Assembly (NCBI GenBank): GCA_902463905.1
Contig: CABQHF010000098.1
Coordinates: 1 to 7,642 of the forward strand
Length of the DNA: 7,642 nt
Direction of reading: 5' to 3'
Origin: an uncultured Faecalibacterium sp.
Lineage (GTDB): Bacteria > Bacillota > Clostridia > Oscillospirales > Ruminococcaceae
Part shown: piece after piece, positions 1 through 6,489 of the stretch
How the letters are laid out: every line of letters begins with the position of its first letter
Position numbering within the stretch: position 1 is the stretch's first letter
Notes under the pieces: model-generated
What the model saw: only the letters and a program-made list of their open reading frames with translations
Database searches by the model: none
What the model was told of the DNA's origin: nothing
Program-made: the position numbers and the translations under genes

Positions 1-754
1 AGCAGTGGTCGTAGCCGCCGCCCACCATGGTGGTCTGGGCAAAGCCGGTGTCGATCTCCCGGCCGATGAGCTTACCCGCGGTGAAATCCATGGGCGTGTC
101 GGCCACCGGCAGGATGGCACCGGTGGGGCAGCACTGATTGTTGCCTTCCAGATAGCGGGAAGCATAGATGCGCAGCTTCTGGTTCAGCACGTCTCCCTCG
201 CCGTCCAGATTGAAGTAGCTGTGGTTGGTCAGGTTCACGATGGTGTCGGCGTCGGAAGAGACGCGGTAATCCATGCGGAAGGTGTTGTCCTCGGTGAGGG
301 TATAACGCACCGCGATCTTCAGGTTGCCGGGGAAGCCGTCCTCGCCGTCGGGGCTTTCGGCCTCCATGAGCAGGGTATCACCAAAGGACTTGACCCGGTA
401 GATCTTGCGATTGAAGCAGCCGTGCAGGTGATTGGGGCCGTTGTTTGCCTCCAGCTTGTAGGTCTTGCCGCCCACGCTGAACTCCGCGTTCTCGATGCGG
501 TTGGCGTAGCGCCCCACGAACGCACCGCAGCAGGTGCTGGAAGAAGAGAGGAAGTCCTCCTCATAGTCGGCCATGGTGTCGTGGCCGATCACCACATCCA
601 CCGGGCCGTTCTTGGCCGGCACGATGATATTTTTGAGCACGCAGCCGTAATCCAGCACGCTCACCGACAGGCCGCCGGGGTTGGACAGGATATACTCCGT
701 TACATTCGCGCCCTCTTTGGTCACTCCGAAGGGCTTTGAGCGGATCTGTGCCAT
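1..754 (-). CDS. galM: Aldose 1-epimerase (mutarotase), 3' end cut by the window
   Basis: This enzyme interconverts alpha and beta anomers of aldohexoses such as galactose and glucose in the cytoplasm, feeding the Leloir pathway. The frame read leftwards from ATG 754-752 gives 251 complete residues before the window edge. Family signatures appear in order: GRYANRI (81-87, substrate-binding Arg82), NHLHG (108-112, with His111 matching the conserved catalytic-site His), NLTNHSYFNL (174-183, catalytic His178) and GYDH (247-250, sugar-binding Asp249). The family is usually about 330-350 residues, so roughly the last 90 are missing, including the catalytic-base Glu. The start is fixed by AGGAGG at 764-769, 9 bases upstream. 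An ATG at 759-761 lies in another frame and too close to that RBS. There is no signal peptide. The usual second Gly of the NHLHGG motif is Cys113 here. It is the first gene of its transcript, separated from the RND gene by a terminator. Confidence 0.95.
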   Translation of the reverse strand, partial: MAQIRSKPFGVTKEGANVTEYILSNPGGLSVSVLDYGCVLKNIIVPAKNGPVDVVIGHDTMADYEEDFLSSSSTCCGAFVGRYANRIENAEFSVGGKTYKLEANNGPNHLHGCFNRKIYRVKSFGDTLLMEAESPDGEDGFPGNLKIAVRYTLTEDNTFRMDYRVSSDADTIVNLTNHSYFNLDGEGDVLNQKLRIYASRYLEGNNQCCPTGAILPVADTPMDFTAGKLIGREIDTGFAQTTMVGGGYDHC

Positions 755-763
755 TGGGCATCG

Positions 764-769
764 CCTCCT
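764..769 (-). promoter_or_regulatory. RBS of galM
   Basis: Read on the minus strand this is a full AGGAGG, 9 bases before ATG 754. It decides between the galM start and the out-of-frame ATG at 761, which would leave only 2 bases of spacing. Confidence 0.85.
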
Positions 770-827
770 AAGGATTTTTGGAACACACGGCCGGGCAGAC
801 TGCCCCCGTCTTTCTACTGTATTTATG

Positions 828-838
828 ATTATATCACA
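828..838 (-). promoter_or_regulatory. Extended -10 promoter of galM
   Basis: The minus strand reads TGTGA-TATAAT here, with a perfect -10 hexamer at 833-828 and the TG of an extended -10 two bases upstream of it. The -35 region (about 850-857) is poor (CACACA or TCACAC), which is common for extended -10 promoters. An imperfect operator-like inverted repeat, ACAC-gttt-GTGT, lies at 844-855, across the spacer and the -35 region. Initiation near 821 would give a leader of about 67 bases containing a small GGGCA/TGCCC hairpin (793-805). Confidence 0.6.
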
Positions 839-935
839 GTTTTACACGTTTGTGTGAGCATCCTTTTAGAATTTGCATCCAATTTTTTAAGGGATTTTTT
901 GTAAGAATTATAGAACACCGCCGGTGCTGCCGCAC

Positions 936-977
936 AAAAAAGCACCCCGTATCCCAACAGACAGGATACGAGGTGCT
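936..977 (-). terminator. Intrinsic terminator of the RND exporter gene
   Basis: On the minus strand a 14-base-pair stem (977-964 pairing with 954-941, one U-G wobble) encloses a 9-base loop and is followed directly by a run of T (941-936). It begins 17 bases after the exporter stop codon. It should end the exporter transcript before galM, so the two same-strand genes are probably separate units. Confidence 0.93.
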
Positions 978-994
978 CCAAACAGAAACTTCTT

Positions 995-3900
995 TTACGG
1001 CTGGGCCTGTGCAGCGTTCTGGGCTGCGATGAACTCGGCGGCATCGTCCGGGATATCGTCCAGATCCTCGTCGCTGCCCACATCCACGCTGAGCGGCGGC
1101 TTCTTGAACAGGATATCGTACAGGATGGGCACGATATACAGGGTCATCAGGGTGGCGTAGCTCAGGCCGCAGATGATCACGATGGCCATGCCGCTCATCA
1201 GCTGGCTGGCCATATCGCCGCTGAACACCAGCTGCAGCATGGCAAGCACGGTTGTCAGGGTAGTCATCAGGATGGGGCGCATACGGGTCTTGCCGGTGGC
1301 CAGCAGTGCAGCCTGCCGCTCCATGCCGCCCATCCGCAGCTGGTTGGCATAGTCCACGAACACGATGCCGTTGTTGACGACGGTGCCCATCAGCACGATG
1401 AAGCCCATGAGGGAGATCATGGTGAGCTGCTGGCCGGTGATCAGCAGGCCGATCAGGCCGCCGGTAAAGGCCAGCGGCACCGTGAACAGCACGATGAAGG
1501 GGGACAGCAGGCTCTGGAACTGCGCCACCATGACCAGGTACACGAAAGGCAGGGCCAGGGCCATCCACTGCACCATCTCCCCGACCATGAAGTCCACGTT
1601 GCCGGACTCGCCGCCCATGGAGAAGCTGCAGCCCTCCGGCATCTCGCTGCTGGCTGCGAACTCGTTCAGGGCCTTCTGCAGTGCGCGGGACTGCACGGTG
1701 GTGTTGTAGCCGTCCAGCGTGTCGGCCGTGACGGTGACATACTCGGTCTGGTTCTCGCTGGTGATGGAGTCCGGCGCGGTGCCGGTCTCCCAGGTGGCGA
1801 TATCTGCCAGGGTGCAGGTGCCGGTGACCGTCTCGCCCTCGGTGTTCAGGACGCTGGTGTCAAAGGTCATGTCCATCATGTTCTCTTTGGTCAGCGGGTC
1901 CAGATCATCGGTGATCTGCACATCCATAGTGGTGCCGTTCACGGTCACAGGGGTCTGGGCCGTGGTGGTGGTGGTGAGCCGCTTTGCGATCTTCTGGTAC
2001 ACCTCGGCCACAGTCAGGCCGTAGGCGCGCACCTTGTCGCGATCCACCTTCAGGATGATGGTGGAATCACCGTTGCCAAGGCCGTTGGTGGCGTTGGCAA
2101 AACCGGGGGTATTATTCACGATGTCCACCACCTTTTCCGACAGGGCGGTCAGGGTGTTCACATCGGCACCGTAGATCATGATGGACAGGCCGCTGGACAG
2201 CTGGCTGGTGAGCTCATCGGTCATGCCGGAGAGCTCCACCGTGCCGGTGCACTGCTCCACGCCGGCCACAGCATCTTCCAGCGCCTGCCGGGTCTTTTCG
2301 ATCTGCTTGGAGGAAAGGCTTTCGTCCAGCATCACGTTGAGCTGGTAGGTGCCGTAGCTGTTGGCGGCGGCCAGCAGGTCGGTGATGGTGCTGGGCAGGC
2401 CCAGCTGGCTGATGTCCATGCCCGCCACGCTGGTGTCGGTGGTGATGCCCACCTCGGTCACATTGTCCACGGCCATGGCGGCTTCCACCACCTTGCCGGC
2501 CACTACATAGGATTCCTCCTTGCTCAGGCTGGCATCGGTGGACAGGGTGACGATGGCCTCGTTGCTGGTGGTGCTGGGCAGCAGCTCGATGCCCATGCTC
2601 ATGACCTGCCAGCCGCTGAACACCAGCAGCACCACGGCTGCCGCCAGCGGCAGGGCACGGTGCTGCAGGCACCATTTCAAGCTCTGGACGTATTTGTCCT
2701 GCACCTTTTCAAACCAGGGCAGGCGCTTGGGTTCGGCCTTTTTCAGCACGGTGGAAGCGGCCGCCGGTACCACGGTGACGGCCACCAGCAGGGACGCCAT
2801 GAGACAGTAGCCGATGCACAGCGACATGGGCAGCATCAGGCTGCGCACGATGCTGGAGGAGAACACCACCGGCAGGAACACGCACACCGAGGTGAGGGTG
2901 GAGGCGATGACAGACATGCCCACCTGCTTTGTGCCCTGCACGGCGGCGCGGGCCGCCGGGACACCCCGGCCACGCAGTCGGTAGATGTTCTCGATGACCA
3001 CCACCGAGTTATCCACCAGCATGCCGATGCCCAGGGAGAGACCCGCCAGGGTCATGACGTTCATGTCCATCCCGGTGAAGTACATAAGCACCACGGCAAA
3101 CAGCACCGACAGCGGGATGCTGACGCCGACCACCAGGGTGGGCTTGATATCCTTGAGGAAGATGGCCAGCACGATGATGGCCAGTGCGGCACCCACCACC
3201 ATGCTGGTGAGGATGCTGCGGATGACGATGGTGATATAGTTGCCCTGGTTGGACAGCACCACGATGTGCAGGCCGTCGTACCGGGCTTCCAGCTCCTGGA
3301 AGGCGCTCAGGCAGTTGTCGGAGACATCGCTGGCGCTGGAGGTGGCGTTCTTGTAGATCTTGAGCACGGCAGCCTGCTCGCCGTTCAGGCGGGTGAAGCT
3401 GTCGGCGGCGTTGTCGATGACCTCCACGTCTGCCACATCCGACAGGCGCACATCGCCGTAGCCGTCCACATGCAGCAGCAGGGCACCGGCAATATCATCC
3501 ACGCTGTTGTACTCCTCGCCGACCTTCAGCAGCCAGGACTCGCCGCTGGCGTCCTGCACATAGCCTGCCGGCATGGAGAAGTTCTGGGCGTAGATCAGGG
3601 TGGACAGGGTGTTGATGTCCAGCTGCTTCTGCACATCCGCCTGGGCCAGCGCCTGGGTGCGGGCCGTCTCGTACTCCTGCTTGGCCGTTTCCAGCTGCTT
3701 TTCGTACTCGTTGAGCTGCTCGCGGGCCTCGGTAAACTGCATGTAGGCGTTGAGCTGCTGCTGGGTAAAGCTGCCCAGTGCACCGGAGAAGGTGCTCATG
3801 AGCTGGGGCACATTGTCCATGGCCTTGATGGTATCTTCCAGCGTGCTGTAGATCACCTGCAGGCTCTGCTGCAGCTGCAGCTCGTCCGCCAGATCAGCAG

Positions 3901-4930
3901 CGCTGCTGCCCTCCGTACCGGTCTCGGTGTTCACCCGCTCCTGCAGCTTCTGCAGGGCATCGGTGAGCTTGTCGGTCACGTCACGCAGTTCGGACACGAC
4001 CTCGATCAGGGAGTCGATGTCCCGCATGCCGGTGTTGTCGAACTTGTCCAGCACCTTCTGCAGACCCTGCTGCACCTCGATCAGTGCCTGCTGGATCTCC
4101 GGCTCCTTGACCACGGCAATGAGCTGGTTCACGCTTCCCATCAACGCCTGGGCCTGCTTGCGCACCACATCCACCGCGTTGCCCACCTCGGTGCTCATGG
4201 AGGACAGCACCGTGTTGGACACGGTGTTGCCAAAGTTCTTCATCTGCTTGTTGTACTCGGCGCGGCCGGCGGCGATCTGGCTTTCCGCACTGTCCAGCTG
4301 GGCACGGGCGTCCGCCAGCTTGGTGTCGATCAGGTCCAGCAGCTGGGCGTTGATCTCGTCGATCTTGTCCTGATTCAGCTGCACCTGCACCAGCTTTTCC
4401 ACCAGACCGCTGGACGACACATTGGACACGCCGCCCTTGCGCTGCACATAGGGCACCAGCGTGTCCTTGACCAGCTCAGACAGCTGGTAGATGTCGCTGC
4501 CCTCCCGGCTCACCGCCACGGTCATGAAGGCGTTCATGTTCAGGCTGTACTCAATGATGGAGGGGGTCAGGCAGCTGCTGGGCAGGTCGCTCTTGGCCTG
4601 ATCCAGCTTGTTGGACACCTTCACCAGGGCACTGTTCATGTCGGTATCATCGGTGAAGTGCATCAGCAGCAGGCTGTAGTTCTCCGCCGAGGTGGCCGTG
4701 ATGTTCTCCACACCGGGCACCGTGAGGGCGTTCTGCAGCACGTCCGACACTTCGCTCTCCACACGCTCCGGGCTGGCACCGGGGTATACGGTGACCACCA
4801 TCAGATACGGCGTGCTGACGTCGGGCAGCAGATTGGTCTGCATCTTCGTGATGGCCACAAAGCCCAGGATCAGCACCATCACCACGGCCACCAGCACCGT
4901 GAATGGCTTTTTGACACTGAATTTTTCCAT
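995..4930 (-). CDS. RND-superfamily exporter (HAE/AcrB-like permease) with a long coiled-coil insert
   Basis: The 1311-residue product is an RND permease, a cytoplasmic-membrane exporter normally driven by proton influx. The order is TM1 (about 9-28), first large extracytoplasmic loop (29-565), TM2-TM6 (566-723), TM7 (758-778), second large loop (779-1117) and TM8-TM12 (1118-1272), ending in an acidic cytoplasmic tail. Signatures are GMLVDNSVVVIEN (636-648), where Asp640 matches AcrB Asp407 and Asn641 replaces Asp408; VNNGIVFVDY (1185-1194), where Asn1186 replaces AcrB Lys940; and RMRPILMT (1216-1223), where Arg1216 and Thr1223 match AcrB Arg971 and Thr978. Typical AcrB/SwrC-type proteins have about 1030-1070 residues; the excess is an insert at about 192-437 of long Gln/Glu/Leu/Ala-rich helices. 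ATG 4930 was chosen because TM1 follows at once and a TAGGA RBS precedes it; upstream in-frame codons add a non-conserved stretch. No adaptor gene is adjacent. Substrate is unknown. Confidence 0.93.
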   Translation of the reverse strand: MEKFSVKKPFTVLVAVVMVLILGFVAITKMQTNLLPDVSTPYLMVVTVYPGASPERVESEVSDVLQNALTVPGVENITATSAENYSLLLMHFTDDTDMNSALVKVSNKLDQAKSDLPSSCLTPSIIEYSLNMNAFMTVAVSREGSDIYQLSELVKDTLVPYVQRKGGVSNVSSSGLVEKLVQVQLNQDKIDEINAQLLDLIDTKLADARAQLDSAESQIAAGRAEYNKQMKNFGNTVSNTVLSSMSTEVGNAVDVVRKQAQALMGSVNQLIAVVKEPEIQQALIEVQQGLQKVLDKFDNTGMRDIDSLIEVVSELRDVTDKLTDALQKLQERVNTETGTEGSSAADLADELQLQQSLQVIYSTLEDTIKAMDNVPQLMSTFSGALGSFTQQQLNAYMQFTEAREQLNEYEKQLETAKQEYETARTQALAQADVQKQLDINTLSTLIYAQNFSMPAGYVQDASGESWLLKVGEEYNSVDDIAGALLLHVDGYGDVRLSDVADVEVIDNAADSFTRLNGEQAAVLKIYKNATSSASDVSDNCLSAFQELEARYDGLHIVVLSNQGNYITIVIRSILTSMVVGAALAIIVLAIFLKDIKPTLVVGVSIPLSVLFAVVLMYFTGMDMNVMTLAGLSLGIGMLVDNSVVVIENIYRLRGRGVPAARAAVQGTKQVGMSVIASTLTSVCVFLPVVFSSSIVRSLMLPMSLCIGYCLMASLLVAVTVVPAAASTVLKKAEPKRLPWFEKVQDKYVQSLKWCLQHRALPLAAAVVLLVFSGWQVMSMGIELLPSTTSNEAIVTLSTDASLSKEESYVVAGKVVEAAMAVDNVTEVGITTDTSVAGMDISQLGLPSTITDLLAAANSYGTYQLNVMLDESLSSKQIEKTRQALEDAVAGVEQCTGTVELSGMTDELTSQLSSGLSIMIYGADVNTLTALSEKVVDIVNNTPGFANATNGLGNGDSTIILKVDRDKVRAYGLTVAEVYQKIAKRLTTTTTAQTPVTVNGTTMDVQITDDLDPLTKENMMDMTFDTSVLNTEGETVTGTCTLADIATWETGTAPDSITSENQTEYVTVTADTLDGYNTTVQSRALQKALNEFAASSEMPEGCSFSMGGESGNVDFMVGEMVQWMALALPFVYLVMVAQFQSLLSPFIVLFTVPLAFTGGLIGLLITGQQLTMISLMGFIVLMGTVVNNGIVFVDYANQLRMGGMERQAALLATGKTRMRPILMTTLTTVLAMLQLVFSGDMASQLMSGMAIVIICGLSYATLMTLYIVPILYDILFKKPPLSVDVGSDEDLDDIPDDAAEFIAAQNAAQAQP
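3620..4357 (-). other. Coding segment for the coiled-coil insert of the RND exporter
   Basis: These bases encode about residues 192-437. The segment starts just after a strand-like stretch (LVQVQLNQDKI, 180-190), equivalent to the AcrB strand entering the docking subdomain, and ends before LDINTL (437-442), equivalent to the AcrB LTPVDV helix. It holds one outward helix (about 193-232), several middle helices and a return helix (about 388-436, rich in Glu, Gln, Leu and Ala), which would suit an antiparallel hairpin or bundle. A Gly/Ser/Thr-rich turn lies at about 335-345. The boundaries are read by eye. Confidence 0.7.
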
Positions 4931-4935
4931 TTTTC

Positions 4936-4965
4936 CTACCGTTTCCCTGCCATGCACCGCAGCAC
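4936..4965 (-). CDS. Possible 9-residue leader peptide before the RND gene
   Basis: Within the predicted exporter leader a GTG (4965-4963) opens a 9-codon frame (VLRCMAGKR, starting as fMet) ending at TAG 4938-4936. AAGGA lies 5 bases before the GTG, and a stronger GGAGG is at 4981-4977. The stop overlaps the exporter's own weak RBS (TAGGA), 5 bases before ATG 4930, so translation of one could affect the other. The peptide matches nothing I recognise, and frames this short occur by chance. Confidence 0.2.
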   Translation of the reverse strand: MLRCMAGKR

Positions 4966-5012
4966 CGCAGTCCTTACCTCCGCAAGAGGCTCGTTCACAC
5001 TTTAACATTCCT

Positions 5013-5040
5013 ATTATACACAGAAGACGTAGGGTTGCAA
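5013..5040 (-). promoter_or_regulatory. Promoter of the RND exporter gene
   Basis: On the minus strand TTGCAA (5040-5035) and a perfect TATAAT (5018-5013) are separated by 16 bases. Initiation near 5006 would give a leader of about 76 bases before ATG 4930. No convincing regulator operator overlaps it. Confidence 0.7.
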
Positions 5041-5170
5041 CAGAGCCCGTCACTTTCTTTCACAAAACTTTTCTCTTTGCCGTCTGTTCGGGACCAAATT
5101 CCGTCACACTCCGCCTGAAATACGGTCCGGATGGCCGGATCATTGCACCGGGCGCATTTTGTTTTTTGCG

Positions 5171-5199
5171 TGGAAATGTGCTTTTGAATATGGTATACT
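5171..5199 (+). promoter_or_regulatory. Promoter of ricT
   Basis: TGGAAA (5171-5176) is followed after 17 bases by TATACT (5194-5199), with TGG immediately before it forming an extended -10. Initiation near 5206 would give a leader of about 68 bases. Confidence 0.75.
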
Positions 5200-5219
5200 A
5201 GAGTTCAGAATGGAGCAAC

Positions 5220-5240
5220 AGGCCCTTTTGCGGCCTTTTT
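5220..5240 (+). promoter_or_regulatory. Small terminator-like hairpin in the ricT leader
   Basis: AGGCC (5220-5224) pairs with GGCCT (5232-5236) across a 7-base loop and is followed by T to 5240. It starts about 15 bases into the predicted transcript. With only 5 pairs it would be a weak terminator or attenuator, and it may be chance. Confidence 0.2.
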
Positions 5241-5273
5241 CCCGATAGAGCGAACCAGCAGACGAGGAGAACT

Positions 5274-6224
5274 ATGAAAAAAGTCATTTCGGTCCGTTTC
5301 AAAGAAAACGGCAAAAGCTATTATTTTGACCCTGCCGATGCGGATATCCGTACCGGCGATTACGTCATCGTGGAGACTGCCCGCGGCATCGAGTGCGGCG
5401 AGGTGGTGCAGGGCGTCAAGGAGATCGCCGACGCGGCGGTGCCCAAGGCCCTCAAGCCCATTACCCGCATGGCCGACAGCGTGGATGTGCGCCGGATGCG
5501 CCAGAACCGCGAGGACGAAAAGCGCGCCTACCGCACCTGCCAGGACTGCATTGCCCGCCACGGGCTGGAGATGAAGCTGGTGGAGGCCGAGTATACCCTC
5601 GACCGCTCCAAGATCATGTTCTACTTCACCGCCGACGGCCGCGTGGACTTCCGCGAGCTGGTCAAGGATCTGGCCGGCATCTTCCACACCCGCATCGAGC
5701 TGCGCCAGATCGGCGTGCGCGACGAGAGCAAGATGATCGGCGGTCTGGGCATCTGCGGCCAGCCCTTCTGCTGCAGCCGCTTCCTCAAGGACTTCCAGCC
5801 CGTTTCCATCAAGATGGCCAAGGAGCAGGGCCTGTCGCTGAACCCCACCAAGATCAGCGGTGCCTGCGGCCGCCTGATGTGCTGCCTGGCCTATGAGGAA
5901 AACGCCTACGAATACCTGAACAGCATCATGCCCATGGTGGGCAGCACCGTGCGCACCCCGGACGGTCTGGGCACCGTGCTGGAAGTGAACCCGGTGTCCG
6001 GCTATCTGCGGGTGCGCTGCGGCACCGAGAGCCTGTCGCCCCGGTACTACAAGGTAGGCGTGTGCGAATACATCAGCGGCGGCAAGCGCGCACCCCGCCG
6101 CCCCGACCCGGACGACGATTATTCCGGTGTGCGCAACCCCGCCCCGGTGGTGGCTTCCTCCGATGACGACAAGCGCTGTGCAGGCGGCTGCTGCGCCAAA
6201 AAGCGCAGCGAGAAGAATGGCTGA
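5274..6224 (+). CDS. ricT: PSP1-domain Fe-S protein RicT (YaaT)
   Basis: The 316-residue protein matches RicT/YaaT of Bacillus, which with RicA and RicF forms a complex carrying [4Fe-4S] clusters. That complex acts with RNase Y in mRNA processing and affects sporulation, competence and biofilm decisions. The N-terminal strands (KSYYFDP, then RTGDYVIVET) lead into the PSP1 domain (about 60-148). The hallmark cysteine blocks follow: GGLGICGQPFCC (156-167; Cys161, 166, 167) and SGACGRLMCC (195-204; Cys198, 203, 204). The tail from about 270 is charged, with an acidic DPDDDY stretch and an extra Cys-x3-Cys-Cys (302, 306, 307). Bacillus RicT has about 275 residues, so this copy is longer mainly at the C-terminus. 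The ATG has AGGAG 4 bases upstream, and it is first in its transcript. Partners RicA and RicF are not in the window, so the role here is inferred from the family. Confidence 0.93.
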   Translation: MKKVISVRFKENGKSYYFDPADADIRTGDYVIVETARGIECGEVVQGVKEIADAAVPKALKPITRMADSVDVRRMRQNREDEKRAYRTCQDCIARHGLEMKLVEAEYTLDRSKIMFYFTADGRVDFRELVKDLAGIFHTRIELRQIGVRDESKMIGGLGICGQPFCCSRFLKDFQPVSIKMAKEQGLSLNPTKISGACGRLMCCLAYEENAYEYLNSIMPMVGSTVRTPDGLGTVLEVNPVSGYLRVRCGTESLSPRYYKVGVCEYISGGKRAPRRPDPDDDYSGVRNPAPVVASSDDDKRCAGGCCAKKRSEKNG

Positions 6225-6263
6225 GCATCCAAGCGGTTAGTAAAGCAGAACTAACCATTCTTC
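6212..6263 (+). repeat. Inverted repeat spanning the ricT stop codon
   Basis: GAAGAATGG (6212-6220, the last ricT codons) is perfectly complementary to CCATTCTTC (6255-6263). Inside it, GGTTAGT (6235-6241) pairs with ACTAACC (6250-6256), sharing two bases with the outer arm. No T-run follows at once, so it does not read as a standard intrinsic terminator. It could shape or protect the ricT mRNA 3' end. Such a role is inferred only from the pairing. Confidence 0.5.
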
Positions 6264-6265
6264 GT

Positions 6266-6282
6266 GATTTTCGCTAAAAATC
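6266..6282 (+). repeat. Small A/T-rich hairpin
   Basis: GATTTT (6266-6271) pairs with AAAATC (6277-6282) over a 5-base loop, directly after the ricT-end repeat. Stability would be low. Its right arm is part of the AAAATCTCC copy (6277-6285) that is complementary to the ferredoxin RBS. Confidence 0.35.
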
Positions 6283-6332
6283 TCCGGCAATTTTGTCCAT
6301 AAGTTAGCCCATGCTTTTGTGCAACCCAACAA

Positions 6333-6345
6333 AAAATCTCCTTTT
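6333..6345 (+). promoter_or_regulatory. Perfect 13-base complement of the ferredoxin RBS
   Basis: AAAATCTCCTTTT here is the exact reverse complement of 6481-6493, which contains the AAAGGAGA ribosome binding site of the ferredoxin. It lies upstream of the ferredoxin promoter, so it would be present only in RNA reading through from ricT, where it could close the RBS. A second, 9-base copy is at 6277-6285. The match is seen in the sequence; the function is inferred. Confidence 0.4.
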
Positions 6346-6369
6346 GGTGCGGGGCGCTTACGGTTAGTC

Positions 6370-6398
6370 TTGCCTTTTCTTTTCGGCTTTGTTAAAAT
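6370..6398 (+). promoter_or_regulatory. Promoter of the ferredoxin gene
   Basis: TTGCCT (6370-6375) and TAAAAT (6393-6398) are 17 bases apart. Initiation near 6405 gives a leader of about 92 bases. CGGTTAGT ends 1 base before the -35 box (6361-6368) and repeats at 6234-6241, so it could be a regulator site. Confidence 0.7.
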
Positions 6399-6426
6399 GC
6401 AGGCAAGGATATGAATTCCGGAGAGA

Positions 6427-6476
6427 TGTGTACAGCCGTGCCTGACACATTTCTTCATACATTACAACGGGCACGG
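6427..6476 (+). ncRNA. Structured ferredoxin mRNA leader, possible H-type pseudoknot
   Basis: CCGTGCC (6436-6442) is perfectly complementary to GGCACGG (6470-6476). TGTGT (6427-6431) is complementary to ACACA (6445-6449). The first arm of the longer stem sits in the loop of the shorter one, so both together would make an H-type pseudoknot with connecting loops of 4, 2 and 20 bases. It ends 7 bases before the RBS. I do not recognise it as a known riboswitch class; it may only be a 7-pair hairpin. Confidence 0.35.
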
Positions 6477-6483
6477 GGATAAA

Positions 6484-6489
6484 AGGAGA
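6484..6489 (+). promoter_or_regulatory. RBS of the ferredoxin gene
   Basis: AGGAG within AAAGGAGA ends 8 bases before ATG 6497, close to ideal spacing, and supports this short frame as a real, well-translated gene. Confidence 0.85.

Larger units (their letters stand above)
4931..5273. other. Divergent intergenic region between the RND exporter and ricT
   Basis: This 343-base stretch holds the leader and promoter of the exporter on the left and the promoter and leader of ricT on the right. The two -10 boxes are about 175 bases apart, and no protein-like frame lies between them. A short inverted repeat TCCGG-atgg-CCGGA (5126-5139) and two copies of CCGTCAC (5047-5053, 5101-5107) lie between the promoters. 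They are possible but unproven regulator sites. Confidence 0.6.

Noticed and set aside
5..739. 244-codon plus-strand frame opposite galM
   Set aside because: The minus strand encodes clear aldose 1-epimerase motifs with a strong RBS. The plus frame is a composition-driven antisense shadow.
917..927. Palindrome-like CACCGCCGGTG beside the exporter terminator
   Set aside because: The loop would be one base and it lies beyond the T-run. No role is supported.
2660..5005. 781-codon open frame on the plus strand opposite the RND gene
   Set aside because: Its product is dominated by His, Gly, Gln, Val and Leu with no domain pattern. It is the mirror of the GC-rich codon use of the exporter, whose family motifs are unmistakable on the other strand.
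5054..5170. Search for a small regulator gene or sRNA between the divergent promoters
   Set aside because: No frame with an RBS and no strong hairpin with a T-run was found; only short repeats are present.
5205..5687. 160-codon minus-strand frame opposite ricT
   Set aside because: It is antisense to the conserved PSP1 domain, its end runs into the ricT leader, and it resembles no known protein.
6237..6458. 73-codon minus-strand frame in the ricT-ferredoxin gap
   Set aside because: It has some protein-like composition (Trp, Phe, Lys) but no RBS before its ATG, and it overlaps the ferredoxin promoter and several repeats. A decayed gene or repeat family remains possible.
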